Part shown: piece after piece, positions 15,268 through 24,968 of the stretch
How the letters are laid out: each line of letters opens with the position of its first letter
How positions within the stretch are numbered: position 1 is the first letter of the stretch
Made by a program: the position numbers and the translations under genes
NCBI RefSeq assembly: GCF_036030735.1
Contig: NZ_CP107928.1
Coordinates: forward strand, 5,332,001-5,396,000
Length of the DNA stretch: 64,000 nt
Source of the DNA: Streptomyces sp. NBC_00425
GTDB lineage: Bacteria > Actinomycetota > Actinomycetes > Streptomycetales > Streptomycetaceae
Direction: 5' to 3'
The notes under the pieces: model-generated
What the model saw: the letters and a program-made list of their open reading frames with translations, nothing else
What the model was told of the DNA's origin: nothing
Database searches by the model: none

Positions 15268-15294
15268 CTTGCACTCGGCATGGGCGAGTGCTAA
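15268..15294 (+). promoter_or_regulatory. CIRCE operator 1 and core promoter of groEL
   Basis: CTTGCACTC, nine bases, GAGTGCTAA: the CIRCE inverted repeat (TTAGCACTC-N9-GAGTGCTAA) with two changes in the left arm. It contains a promoter: TTGCAC (15269-15274), 17 bases, TAATCA (15292-15297). HrcA bound here would block RNA polymerase; heat inactivates HrcA. The HrcA-CIRCE mechanism is established; its use here is inferred from the match. Confidence 0.85.
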
Positions 15295-15303
15295 TCATTG
15301 GCG

Positions 15304-15330
15304 TTAGCACTCTGAAGGTGAGAGTGACAA
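15304..15330 (+). promoter_or_regulatory. CIRCE operator 2 of groEL
   Basis: TTAGCACTC, nine bases, GAGTGACAA: left arm perfect, right arm with one change. It follows operator 1 after nine bases, so the two make a tandem pair. It would lie at or just after the transcription start. Because of the tandem layout, GAGTGCTAA of site 1 and TTAGCACTC of site 2 also form a reversed dyad. Confidence 0.8.
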
Positions 15331-15349
15331 CGAAGGACCGGGTCGGTGA

Positions 15350-17080
<1,731 letters not shown>

Positions 17081-17112
17081 TCGACCTGACGGTTGATCGC
17101 CTGTCCTTCGGA

Positions 17113-17154
17113 CCGAGGGCGGTACTTCCCGGAAACGGGGGGTGCCGCCCTCGG
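17113..17154 (+). terminator. groEL terminator
   Basis: Outer arms CCGAGGGCGG (17113-17122) and CCGCCCTCGG (17145-17154) enclose further imperfect pairing around a GGAAAC loop; GCGTTTC follows. It lies 32 bases after the groEL stop. Confidence 0.8.
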
Positions 17155-17181
17155 GCGTTTCAGGGGGTGGCCGGGCGCGGC

Positions 17182-17224
17182 TTCCAGGCAGTCGGTGCCA
17201 CGGTTTCCAGGCAGTCGGTGCCAC
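17182..17224. repeat. Direct repeat, two exact 20-bp copies
   Basis: TTCCAGGCAGTCGGTGCCAC occurs at 17182-17201 and 17205-17224, separated by three bases. It lies in the 315-bp gap between groEL and the oxidoreductase gene. GCGGCACCG at 17243-17251 gives a partial inverted echo. The rest of the gap (17225-17395) shows no gene. Confidence 0.8.
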
Positions 17225-17395
17225 TGCCCCCGCTGCAGAACGCGGCACCGCTTCCCGAGGGGAGCGTGTCCGGGATCACTCGGGGATCTGCGGGGCGGTC
17301 GGAATGCGGTCGGGGGTCGGCGGAGTTGTGCGGGGGAGCACTCGATGCGTGTGCACATACCAGCTGGTTCATCGTCGTCCCGAGGAGTCCCTCAC

Positions 17396-18523
17396 GTGAG
17401 CATCACCCCGCCTGCCGCCTCGCGCGCCGCCGAGATCCTCTCGCGGCCGGTCTCGATCAACGGACTGACCGTCCCGAACCGCATCGTCATGGCACCCATG
17501 ACGCGCATGTTCTCCCCGGACGGCGTCCCCGGCGAGGACGTGGTGTCGTACTACGGCCGCCGCGCCGCCGCAGGTGTCGGTCTCATCGTCACCGAGGGCA
17601 CCTACGTCGGGCACGACTCCGCCGGGCAGAGCGACCGGGTCCCCCGGTTCCACGGGGCGGAGCAGCTCGAGGGCTGGGCGAAGGTCGCGGAGGCCGTGCA
17701 CGCGGGCGGCGGGAAGATCGTGCCGCAGCTGTGGCACATCGGCATGGTGCGCAAGCAGGGTGAGCCGCCGTACGCGGACGCGCCCGCCGTCGGGCCTTCC
17801 GGCATCCGGCTGGACGGCACCGAGGGCGCCGGCAAGGCGATGACCCAGCGCGACCTGGACGACGTCATCGGCGCGTTCGCCGAGGCCGCGGCCGCCGCCG
17901 AGCGCATCGGGTTCGACGGCGTCGAGCTGCACGGCGCCCACGGCTACCTGCTCGACCAGTTCCTGTGGGCCGGCACCAACCGCCGGACCGACGCCTACGG
18001 CGGCGACCTGGTGGCCCGCACGAAGTTCGCCGCCGAGATCGTGGCCGCCGTCCGCGCGACCGTCTCCGCCGAGTTCCCGGTCATCTTCCGCTACTCGCAG
18101 TGGAAGTCGGACGCCTACGACGCCCGTCTCGCCGAGACCCCCGAGGAGCTGGAGGCCCTCCTCGCCCCGCTCGCCGCCGCCGGCGTCGACGCCTTCCACG
18201 CCTCCACCCGCCGCTACTGGCTGCCGGAGTTCGACGGCTCCGACCTGAACCTCGCGGGCTGGACGAAGAAGCTCACCGGCAAGCCCTCCATCACGGTCGG
18301 CTCGGTCGGCCTCGACGGCGACTTCATCCGGGGCTTCGCGGGCGAGGGCGCGCCGGTCAAGGGGATCGACGACCTCCTGGACCGTCTGGAGCGCGACGAG
18401 TTCGACATGGTGGCCGTCGGTCGGGCGCTGCTGCAGGACCCGGAGTGGGCGGCGAAGGTGCTGGGCGGCCGTCTCGACGAGCTGAAGCCCTACGACGCCG
18501 CCGCGCTGCGCACCCTGAGCTGA
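17396..18523 (+). CDS. NADH:flavin oxidoreductase of the old yellow enzyme family
   Basis: A 375-residue FMN-dependent TIM-barrel ene-reductase. Family signs are LTVPNRIVMAPMTRMFSPDG at the first strand, GVGLIVTEGTYV, the PQLWHIGMV segment, the ligand-binding GVELHGAHGYLLDQFLW, and the phosphate-binding end TVGSVGLDGDF with DMVAVGRALLQDPEW. It should reduce activated double bonds with NAD(P)H; the real substrate is unknown. GTG 17396 follows CGAGGAG with good spacing; the long open frame upstream has no family match. No operon partner: the next gene is convergent. Confidence 0.87.
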   Translation: MSITPPAASRAAEILSRPVSINGLTVPNRIVMAPMTRMFSPDGVPGEDVVSYYGRRAAAGVGLIVTEGTYVGHDSAGQSDRVPRFHGAEQLEGWAKVAEAVHAGGGKIVPQLWHIGMVRKQGEPPYADAPAVGPSGIRLDGTEGAGKAMTQRDLDDVIGAFAEAAAAAERIGFDGVELHGAHGYLLDQFLWAGTNRRTDAYGGDLVARTKFAAEIVAAVRATVSAEFPVIFRYSQWKSDAYDARLAETPEELEALLAPLAAAGVDAFHASTRRYWLPEFDGSDLNLAGWTKKLTGKPSITVGSVGLDGDFIRGFAGEGAPVKGIDDLLDRLERDEFDMVAVGRALLQDPEWAAKVLGGRLDELKPYDAAALRTLS

Positions 18524-18562
18524 GCCTCGACCCGGCTCTGCCGCCCGGGGGGACGGGACCGC

Positions 18563-19132
18563 TCAGAGGTTGCCGAGCGGCTCGATGTCCACCTTCACCG
18601 GGGTGCCCCAGATCCGCAGGACCTCGTAGTCGGTGAACTCGTGCACGAGCCGGTAGGCCATCGCGGGACGGGACCCCCGGCGCAGGGCGGCGATGTACAG
18701 CTCCGCCTCGCGCCGGTCCCGCCGCGGTGTTCCGCAGAGCTGCCACTCCTGGCCGTTCCACAGCTCCGCCAGCCAGCGCTGCTGGGGCTGCGGGCGGTCG
18801 GCGCGGGTGCCGTACCGCGAAGGTGCGGGGGTGGTGTGGGGCGCCTGCGGCGGCGGGCCGTTGAACTCGGCGCGCCGGGCCGTCCGGCGGCGCGTCTCGC
18901 ACAGCAGGCACAGGTCGGCCGCCGCCTGGTCGACCGGACCGTACGGGTGTTCGGCGCATCGGGTGGTCGGGACGGCGCCGACCACGCTGTCGTCCAGCAG
19001 CTCCAGCGCTCGCCGCAGATCGGCCTTGACCTCGTGCAACCGGGCGTCGGGGGTGTCCGCGGTGAGGGCGTCGCCGTGTTCGCCGAGCACACGGAGGGCA
19101 CGGCCGAGCGCGGTGAGCTGGGCGTGGTTCAT
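18563..19132 (-). CDS. Conserved Streptomyces hypothetical protein
   Basis: A 189-residue soluble protein I do not recognise. The N-terminal ~55 residues are helical (ALGRALRVLGEHG, LRRALELLDD). A middle part has cysteines in RCAEHPYG and DLCLLCETRR that could hold a metal. The C-terminal half has a compact alpha/beta look (WLAELWNGQEWQLCGTPR, AELYIAALRRG, FTDYEVLRIWG). No signal peptide or membrane segment. ATG 19132 is the only sensible start. It converges with the old-yellow-enzyme gene. Confidence 0.6.
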   Translation of the reverse strand: MNHAQLTALGRALRVLGEHGDALTADTPDARLHEVKADLRRALELLDDSVVGAVPTTRCAEHPYGPVDQAAADLCLLCETRRRTARRAEFNGPPPQAPHTTPAPSRYGTRADRPQPQQRWLAELWNGQEWQLCGTPRRDRREAELYIAALRRGSRPAMAYRLVHEFTDYEVLRIWGTPVKVDIEPLGNL

Positions 19133-19267
19133 GGCCCCAAGGGTAGGGCTCGCGCTGAACGACGACTTTCGCCGGAGAACGGCTCTCGGCCGACGACGGC
19201 CCGCGCCGGACGACGGCTCTCGCCGGCCGCGTCCGCGGGAGCGGGCCTCGATGCGGGAGCGGCGGCC

Positions 19268-20776
19268 TCAGTGCGTGGGCGGGGCGGTGGTGGTGGCGGG
19301 CGGGGTGGCCGGGTCGGGCCGGGGGGTCGTTTCGGGTGGAGTGAAGGGGCCGAGGTTGTCCGGGGGAGCGGTATCCACGGCGGTGGCCGTGGTCGTGGGG
19401 GACAGGGCCGCGGCCGCTGCCCGGACGCCGCCGAAGACGTAGGTGGCGGCGAAGCCGACCGCGTACCCGGTCAGCAGGCCGCCCGCGTAGACCGCCGCCG
19501 TGGTGCCCGGCCCCCGGTCGCCCGCCAGCAGCGGGAACAGGGCCCAGCCCGACGGGCCGATCGCCGTCGCCCCGACCCGGTCGCCGAGCATCGCGAAGAA
19601 CCCGATGAAGGCGCCGCCGGCCGCGCCGCCCGCGCAGGCGGTGAGGAACGGGCGGCCCAGCGGCAGCGACACCCCGTAGATCAGGGGCTCGCCGACGCCC
19701 AGCAGCCCGGCCGGGAGCGCCGACCTGATCGTCGTCCGCAGCGCCACGTCGTCGCGCAGCCGGACGTACACCGCCGCCGCCGCGCCGACCTGGCCCGCGC
19801 CCGCCATCGCCAGCACCGGCAGCAGGACCGTGTACCCCTGCTGCTCGATGAGCGTGGTGTGGACGGGGATCAGCGCCTGGTGCAGGCCCAGCATCACCAG
19901 CGGCAGGAAGAGCCCGCCCAGCAGCAGGCCGGCGAAGGCGCCCGTCGTCGTCAGCAGCCAGTTCGCCGCCGAGCCGACGGCCGCCGAGACCGCGCCGGCC
20001 GCGTACATCAGCCCGTACAGGGTGCCGAGACCGGCGACCAGGACCGTCAGGGCGGGGGTGAGGAGCACGTCCAGCGTCTCCGGTACCCGGCCGCGGCACT
20101 GCTTCTCCACGTACGTCGCCAGCAGCGCGGCCGCCAGCGCGCCGAGGACGCCGCCCTGGCCGGGAGCGAGCGTCACCCCGAACGCCGTCACCTTCGCGAC
20201 CCCCGGATACACGACGATCGCCGCGACCGCGCCGCCCAGGACCGGTGTGCCGCCGAACTCCTTCGCCGTGTTGTGGCCCACGAAGACGGCGATCAGCGCC
20301 ATGAAGCCGGAGGCGACGGCGGTCAGCGCCGGCGTGAGACCCGGCAGCAGGCCCGCGTTGAGGAGCAGGCCGTTCGCGCCGGCCAGGATCCCGCAGCCGA
20401 CGAGGGCCGGGACGAGGGGGACGAAGACCGCGGCGAGGCGGCGCAGGGCGCTTTTCAGCGGGGTCGCGTCGCGCTCGCGCTGCCGCGCCTTCAGTCCGGC
20501 GCCGCGTGCCGCCAGCCGGTGTGCGGCCGTCAGCTGCTCGAAGTCGGCCGTCACCCGGGTCACCACGCCCGGCCCGAGGACGATCTGGAAGGCGCCGTCG
20601 GCCACCACGACGCCGAGCACCCCGGGCAGCGCCCGCAGGGCCTCCTCGTCCGCCCGGGACGGATCGGCGAGGTCCAGTCGCAGCCGGGTCATGCAGTGGG
20701 CGACGGACAGGACGTTCGCGGGGCCGCCCACCAGGGGCAGGATCGCGGCGGCTGTGGAGGAGGAGTCGATGCGCAC
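19268..20776 (-). CDS. PTS permease EIIBC, probable N-acetylmuramic acid/amino-sugar type
   Basis: A 502-residue phosphotransferase permease. An N-terminal IIB domain (about 1-80) holds the phospho-cysteine in VAHCMTRLRL. About ten membrane segments of the glucose-family IIC domain follow, including FVGHNTAKEFGGTPVLGG and the conserved GVGEPLIYGVSLPL loop. A Pro/Thr-rich tail of ~45 residues ends the protein. There is no EIIA domain, so it must borrow one. It starts with GTG 20776, 16 bases after the murQ stop, in one operon. The MurQ neighbour suggests MurNAc as substrate (MurP role), but sequence alone does not separate this from GlcNAc or glucose permeases. Confidence 0.85.
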   Translation of the reverse strand: MRIDSSSTAAAILPLVGGPANVLSVAHCMTRLRLDLADPSRADEEALRALPGVLGVVVADGAFQIVLGPGVVTRVTADFEQLTAAHRLAARGAGLKARQRERDATPLKSALRRLAAVFVPLVPALVGCGILAGANGLLLNAGLLPGLTPALTAVASGFMALIAVFVGHNTAKEFGGTPVLGGAVAAIVVYPGVAKVTAFGVTLAPGQGGVLGALAAALLATYVEKQCRGRVPETLDVLLTPALTVLVAGLGTLYGLMYAAGAVSAAVGSAANWLLTTTGAFAGLLLGGLFLPLVMLGLHQALIPVHTTLIEQQGYTVLLPVLAMAGAGQVGAAAAVYVRLRDDVALRTTIRSALPAGLLGVGEPLIYGVSLPLGRPFLTACAGGAAGGAFIGFFAMLGDRVGATAIGPSGWALFPLLAGDRGPGTTAAVYAGGLLTGYAVGFAATYVFGGVRAAAAALSPTTTATAVDTAPPDNLGPFTPPETTPRPDPATPPATTTAPPTH

Positions 20777-20792
20777 CCCCCGAGCGTGCGGC

Positions 20793-21728
20793 TCAGCGGC
20801 CCGCCGCGGTGAGAGCGGCGCGCAGATGTCCCCCGGACTCCTCCAGAAGGCGGGCGGCGACCGGCCCCTCCACCCCCGCCAGCACCACCAGGATCGCGGC
20901 CTTCACCTCGCCGTCCGCCGCCGCGAGAGCCGCCTCGATCTCGTCGTCCGGCGCACCCGTCGCCAGCGCGACGATCCGTCGCGACCGGGCGCGCAGCTTC
21001 TCGTTGGAGGCTCGGACGTCGACCATCAGGTTCCCGTACGTCTTGCCCAGCCGGATCATCGTGATCGTCGAGACCATGTTCAGCACCAGCTTCTGCGCGG
21101 TGCCCGCCTTCAACCGGGTCGAGCCGGTGAGCAGCTCGGGGCCCACCACCACCTCGATCGCGTGCTCGGCGGCGGCGGCCAGCGCGCTGCCCGCGTTGCA
21201 GGCCAGAGCGACGGTCAGCGCGCCCCGCGCGCGGGCGTGCCGCACCGCGCCGACCGCGTAGGGGGTGCGGCCCGAGGCGGAGACGCCGATCACCGTGTCG
21301 TCGGGGGTGAGGGAGAGCGCGGCGAGATCCGCCTCGGCGAGCTCGGGGGAGTCCTCGGCGCCCTCGACCGGGACGGTCATGGCCGGCGGCCCGCCCGCGA
21401 TCACCCCGACGACCCGGCCGGGGGCGGTGCCGAAGGTGGGCGGGCACTCGGAGGCGTCGAGCACGCCGAGCCGTCCCGCGGTGCCCGCGCCCGCGTAGAC
21501 CAGCCGTCCGCCGCGCGCCATCCGCGTCGCCGTCGCGTCGACGACGGCGGCGATGCGCGGGAGCTGTGCGGCCACGGCGGCGGCGACGCCGGCGTCCTCC
21601 GCGTTCATCAGCCGGGCGATGTCGAGGGTGGGGAGGCGGTCGATCTCGGCGAGGTCGGGGCGGAAGGCCTCGGTGGTGAGGGTGTCGAGCGCGGTGCGCA
21701 GATCCTGGGAGCCGGCACTGGAGGTCAT
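20793..21728 (-). CDS. murQ: N-acetylmuramic acid 6-phosphate etherase MurQ
   Basis: A 311-residue SIS-domain lyase that cleaves the lactyl ether of MurNAc-6-phosphate to GlcNAc-6-phosphate and D-lactate. Family motifs are YAGAGTAGRLGVLDASECPPTFG split over the sugar-phosphate site, VIGVSASGRTPYAVGA, LTGSTRLKAGTAQKLVLNM and GKTYGNLMVDV. Its product enters the NagA step encoded at 5-6 kb. ATG 21728 has GAGAG upstream. First gene of a two-gene operon with the EIIBC permease; an RpiR-like dyad lies about 130 bases upstream. Confidence 0.94.
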   Translation of the reverse strand: MTSSAGSQDLRTALDTLTTEAFRPDLAEIDRLPTLDIARLMNAEDAGVAAAVAAQLPRIAAVVDATATRMARGGRLVYAGAGTAGRLGVLDASECPPTFGTAPGRVVGVIAGGPPAMTVPVEGAEDSPELAEADLAALSLTPDDTVIGVSASGRTPYAVGAVRHARARGALTVALACNAGSALAAAAEHAIEVVVGPELLTGSTRLKAGTAQKLVLNMVSTITMIRLGKTYGNLMVDVRASNEKLRARSRRIVALATGAPDDEIEAALAAADGEVKAAILVVLAGVEGPVAARLLEESGGHLRAALTAAGR

Positions 21729-21854
21729 GGAGTTTCCGGTTCTCTCGTCGGCAGGGACCCTGCAACATCTACCGCCGGCGGTGGGCCGACGCCTGATGCG
21801 ACGCGGCCGGACCGGGTGCGGAGCTCTCCGGCGACGCCTGCGCGGGCGGCACAT

Positions 21855-21867
21855 GAAACGTATTTTC
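21855..21867. promoter_or_regulatory. GAAA-N5-TTTC dyad in the murQ upstream region
   Basis: GAAACGTATTTTC lies in an AT-rich patch between divergent murQ and the gene at 21905. TGAAA...TTTC half-sites are typical of RpiR/MurR-type regulators of amino-sugar genes. No RpiR gene is adjacent, so the regulator is a guess. Confidence 0.35.
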
Positions 21868-21904
21868 TGTCCGGGAGCGGGTCGGGAGTGCGCACAATAG
21901 GGGC

Positions 21905-22288
21905 ATGGACCCCACCAGCCCCCTGGAACAGACGTTGCACACAGCGCGTGCCCTGGTGCTCGCCGACCTGGCCTCGGGCGAGGTCGCCGCGGCGGACGTG
22001 GTGTCGATGGTCGAGGACTCGGTCGTGCAGCGCCGCTGGTGGGTCGAGCAGTGGCCGGACGGCGCGGCGTTCGTGGCCGGTCTGGTGGCCCAGGACGTGC
22101 AGGACGCGCTGCTGGAGCGGTACGGGCGCTGGCCGCTGTGCCCGGTCTGCGGCTCCGGCGACCCGCACGCCCTCGACGTCGAGCCCGAGCTGGGCCCCGA
22201 CCCGCACTGGGTGTGCCACAAGGCCGGGGTGAAGGTCGCCTCGGTGGGCTCGCTGGGGTCGGCCATGGGAGGCGGGCCGTCCGCGTGA
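21905..22288 (+). CDS. Conserved hypothetical protein with zinc-ribbon-like cysteines
   Basis: A 127-residue protein. The N-terminal helical half (LHTARALVLADLASGEVAAADVV) is followed by CPVCGSGDPHAL and a later HWVCHKAG, a possible zinc site of the CxxC...C/H type. Function unknown. CACAAT (21893-21898) six bases before ATG suggests a leaderless transcript. It is followed seven bases later by the DUF4031 gene, so the two probably form an operon. Confidence 0.68.
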   Translation: MDPTSPLEQTLHTARALVLADLASGEVAAADVVSMVEDSVVQRRWWVEQWPDGAAFVAGLVAQDVQDALLERYGRWPLCPVCGSGDPHALDVEPELGPDPHWVCHKAGVKVASVGSLGSAMGGGPSA

Positions 22289-22295
22289 GGCGCTC

Positions 22296-22601
22296 ATGAC
22301 CGTCTACATCGACCCGCCGGACTGGCCGGGGCACGGCCGGATGTGGTCGCACCTGGTCAGCGACGTCTCGTATGCCGAACTGCAGGCGTTCGCCGACCGG
22401 TTGGGCGTCCCGCGGCGGGCCTTCGAACGCGACCACTACGACATTCCGTCCCCTCGCTACGACGAGGTGGTGGCGGCCGGCGCGGTCGAGGTGAGCAGCC
22501 GTGAGGTGGTGAGGCTGCTGACGGCGGCCGGCCTGCGCCGGCGCAAGAGCGGCAGCCGGGACGGGTCCGGGGCGACGGCCGGGGGTGACGGCCGGGGGTG
22601 A
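22296..22601 (+). CDS. DUF4031 domain-containing protein
   Basis: A 101-residue protein. The DUF4031 core is clear: MTVYIDPPDWPGHGRMWSHL, SDVSYAELQAFADRLGVP and FERDHYDIPSPRYDEVV. It often appears beside amino-sugar or nucleotide genes, but no activity is known to me. The last ~20 residues are a Gly/Ser/Arg-rich tail from a local DNA repeat. Start ATG 22296, seven bases after the upstream stop. Confidence 0.8.
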   Translation: MTVYIDPPDWPGHGRMWSHLVSDVSYAELQAFADRLGVPRRAFERDHYDIPSPRYDEVVAAGAVEVSSREVVRLLTAAGLRRRKSGSRDGSGATAGGDGRG

Positions 22602-22666
22602 CGGCAGCCGGGACGGGGGCCGCTGCGATGAGAGCCGCCGGGACGGGGTCCGCGGTGAAGGCGTCG

Positions 22667-23527
22667 TCAGCTGCTGAAGACCGGTTCCATGGTGTGCCAC
22701 CAGGCCGCGAGGCTGGTGTGGTCGGGGCCGCTGATCTGGACCAGCGCGGGGCGGTCGTAGTACGAGCAGAGGAAGACGTACTGCCCGGTGTCCGACAGGA
22801 AGCAGACGACGTCCCCGGCGGAGTCGCCGGTGTTGTTCTCGCGCCAGGTGCCGTAGGCGTTGGTCCGCGCCTCGCAGTCGCCGGGCTGCAGTCGGGCGGC
22901 GTAGGACTGGAAGACGGCGTCGCGGTCGGACTTGGTCCCGTACATGATGACGCTCGCCTTGCCGGAGCCCGAGACGCCGTACTGGTCGACGGTGGTCACC
23001 GTGCAGTACAGGGCGGCGTCCGCGCCCCGCCACTCGGTGTGCGCGCAGCTGTCGCGCGACCACTGGTCGGTGTTGAGCGTGTCGCGCAGGGCGCGTTCGT
23101 CCGCGGTCAGCCCGTCGTTCCCGCTGTCGTCGGTGGTGCCTGCGCCGCCGGACGTCCCGCCGGAGTCGGAGGCGCCTGAGGTGCCCCCGGCCGTGGTCCC
23201 TCCGGCCGTGGTTCCGCCGGCCGTGGTTCCGTCGGTCGTTCCCTCGGTGGCGCCGTCCGTCGTCGTCCCGTCCGTGCCGCCGTCGCCCGTCGTGGAGCCC
23301 GAAGCGGAGTCGCCGCCGGAAACGGAACCGGAGGTCGAGCCGGAAGTGGAACTGGAGCTCGAGCCGCCGGTCACGCCGCCCCCGCCGCCGTGGGACGACT
23401 GGTAGATGCCCACGACGGCGAGCACCGAACTGACGACGACCCCGATGATGGCCCACCGCACACTCTGTCGGGCCAGCCGGTGGTGGTCGGGAGGGTCCGG
23501 TGGTGTGGACGGGCCGGTCGTGCTCAT
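22667..23527 (-). CDS. Single-span membrane protein with long Ser/Thr/Gly stalk
   Basis: A 286-residue protein. A short Pro-rich cytoplasmic start is followed by one transmembrane helix (about 24-44, WAIIGVVVSSVLAVVGIYQS). A stalk of roughly 100 residues made of Gly, Ser and Thr comes next (GGSSSSSTSGSTSG, repeated TTAGG units). An extracellular globular domain of ~130 residues has four cysteines (CAHTEW, YCTVTTV, GDCEARTN, VVCFLSDTG) and probable disulfides. Function unknown; the stalk suggests display above the cell wall. ATG 23527 is the natural start. The stalk's repeats explain the striking open frames on the opposite strand. Confidence 0.75.
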   Translation of the reverse strand: MSTTGPSTPPDPPDHHRLARQSVRWAIIGVVVSSVLAVVGIYQSSHGGGGGVTGGSSSSSTSGSTSGSVSGGDSASGSTTGDGGTDGTTTDGATEGTTDGTTAGGTTAGGTTAGGTSGASDSGGTSGGAGTTDDSGNDGLTADERALRDTLNTDQWSRDSCAHTEWRGADAALYCTVTTVDQYGVSGSGKASVIMYGTKSDRDAVFQSYAARLQPGDCEARTNAYGTWRENNTGDSAGDVVCFLSDTGQYVFLCSYYDRPALVQISGPDHTSLAAWWHTMEPVFSS

Positions 23528-23639
23528 GGCGTTCCCCCGTTTCCCCCGGCGTGCGCGACCGCGCGCGGCGCGGCCGTGTCGGAATTATCCGAAGCGGAGG
23601 GCGTGGGCCGGGAGGCAAAGCGACGAAGATCGGCCGCGG

Positions 23640-24170
23640 CTACGTCAGGTGCGGTCGGCCGCGCAGCTCATACGCGTACTCCCCCTCGCCTTCGCCGACC
23701 CGGACGAAACCGGCCCGTTCGAGCACGGCCCGCGAGGGGGCGTTGAGGTGTTCGACGACCGCGAACAGGCGTCGCACGTCGTCCCGTGCCAGCGCCCATC
23801 CGGCGAGCGCGCGCAGGGCCTCGGTCGCGTAGCCCCGGCCGCGGGCGGCCTCGACCAGGTCGTAGCCGATCTCCGTGCGGCCGTCGTCGTCGGGAGCGGC
23901 GTGGAAGCCCATGCTGCCGACGGCCAGGCCGTCCGACCGCCGTACGAGGACGTACAGGCCGAACTCCGGGCGGTGCACGCCGGCCGCGTACGCCGTGGTC
24001 AGCATTCCGGCGGCGTCCCGGGTGCCGGCGAACGGGGAGCCCCCGAGCCAGTCGAAGCCCCCGCCGCCGCCCGCCCGCAGTCCGGCGGCGACCGTGGGGG
24101 AGACGCCCACGAGGGTGAGCCGCCCGGCGGGAATGTGCGGGGCGGCGGGCAGGTGCGCGGCGGCGGTCAT
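23640..24170 (-). CDS. GNAT family N-acetyltransferase (RimJ/RimL-like)
   Basis: A 176-residue acetyltransferase. GSMGFHAAPDDDGRTEIGYDL is the central sheet; the acetyl-CoA loop is VEAARGRGYATEALRALAGWA, and VVEHLNAPSRAVLERAGFVRVG closes the fold as in RimJ/RimL-type enzymes. Substrate unknown. The ATG overlaps the stop of the upstream HD-domain gene (ATGA), so translation is coupled. Confidence 0.85.
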   Translation of the reverse strand: MTAAAHLPAAPHIPAGRLTLVGVSPTVAAGLRAGGGGGFDWLGGSPFAGTRDAAGMLTTAYAAGVHRPEFGLYVLVRRSDGLAVGSMGFHAAPDDDGRTEIGYDLVEAARGRGYATEALRALAGWALARDDVRRLFAVVEHLNAPSRAVLERAGFVRVGEGEGEYAYELRGRPHLT

Positions 24171-24811
24171 GAGGCCAGCAGCTCCAGCTCGCCCCGCAGG
24201 TTGTAGCGGGCCGTGTCCTCCCAGTGGTCGCTCCCGTACGGCGTTCTGAACAGCCGGGGCAGGGCGAGGAGTTGGCGCAGGACGTCCGAGCGGCCGGCCC
24301 GGAAGGCGTCGTTCGGCACGAAGGAGTACTCCTCGCGGACGGCGGTGGTGTAGGCGGCGTACTCGGACGGCGGCGAGGCGAGGACCGCGAGGTCGGCGTC
24401 GCACAGCACCCGGCCGTCGGGGTCGTCGTCGGCCGGGTCGTGGGTGACGGTGAGCCGGACGAGCCGCGCGATCTCGGCCGTCTTCTCCGCGGGCGCGCCG
24501 GCCTCGGCGAGGGCGCGCTCGGCGAGACGGGCGGAGCGCTCCTCGTTCTCGGAGCGGTCGGGGAGGTAGACGGCGTCGTGGAACCAGGCGGCCAGCCGGA
24601 CGACGTCCGGGTCGGCGGCGTGCTCCTGGAGGACGTCGACGCGGTCGAGGACGTCGGTGAGATGGGTCAGCGTGTGGTAGCGGCGCTGCGGCTCCTGCCA
24701 GCGGGTGAGGAGGGCGTCGGCGTAGGGCGCGGGATCGGCGCCGCCGCCCGGGCCCCGGACCCCTTCCAGTGCGTGGCTGAAACGGGTGCGCAGCGCGTCG
24801 AGATCGGCCAT
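24167..24811 (-). CDS. HD-domain protein, predicted metal-dependent phosphohydrolase
   Basis: A 214-residue soluble protein. Histidines and aspartates match an HD layout: RRYHTLTHLTDVLDR, then AAWFHDAVYLP (HD), TVTHDPADDD and LCDADLAVLASP. It resembles bacterial HD hydrolases annotated as predicted metal-dependent hydrolases. Substrate unknown. It shares a four-base overlap with the downstream acetyltransferase, so the pair forms an operon. A DasR-like site lies 35 bases before its ATG. Confidence 0.82.
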   Translation of the reverse strand: MADLDALRTRFSHALEGVRGPGGGADPAPYADALLTRWQEPQRRYHTLTHLTDVLDRVDVLQEHAADPDVVRLAAWFHDAVYLPDRSENEERSARLAERALAEAGAPAEKTAEIARLVRLTVTHDPADDDPDGRVLCDADLAVLASPPSEYAAYTTAVREEYSFVPNDAFRAGRSDVLRQLLALPRLFRTPYGSDHWEDTARYNLRGELELLAS

Positions 24812-24845
24812 GGCCTCATTGTCCCGCCGACCGGCGTATTCTTAA

Positions 24846-24861
24846 ATTGGACTAGACCTGT
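24846..24861. promoter_or_regulatory. dre-like DasR site between the HD-domain operon and cutC
   Basis: ATTGGACTAGACCTGT matches the dre consensus at 13 of 16 positions and keeps the central CTAGACC. It lies 35 bases before the HD-domain gene and 107 bases before cutC, so it could act on either. The rest of the gap (24862-24968) contains several copies of a GAACGCCGAC-like unit. Confidence 0.6.
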
Positions 24862-24968
24862 AAAGCGCCAGGGTGCGGAACGCGCGCCGCGGACCGCCGA
24901 CGAACTCCGACGGCGCCGATGAACGCCGACGAACGCCATGAACGCCGAACGCCGACGAATGGGGACCC

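Noticed and set aside
23100..23400. Threonine/serine/valine-repeat open frames on the plus strand
   Set aside because: They are the complement of the Ser/Thr/Gly stalk of the membrane protein at 22667-23527.
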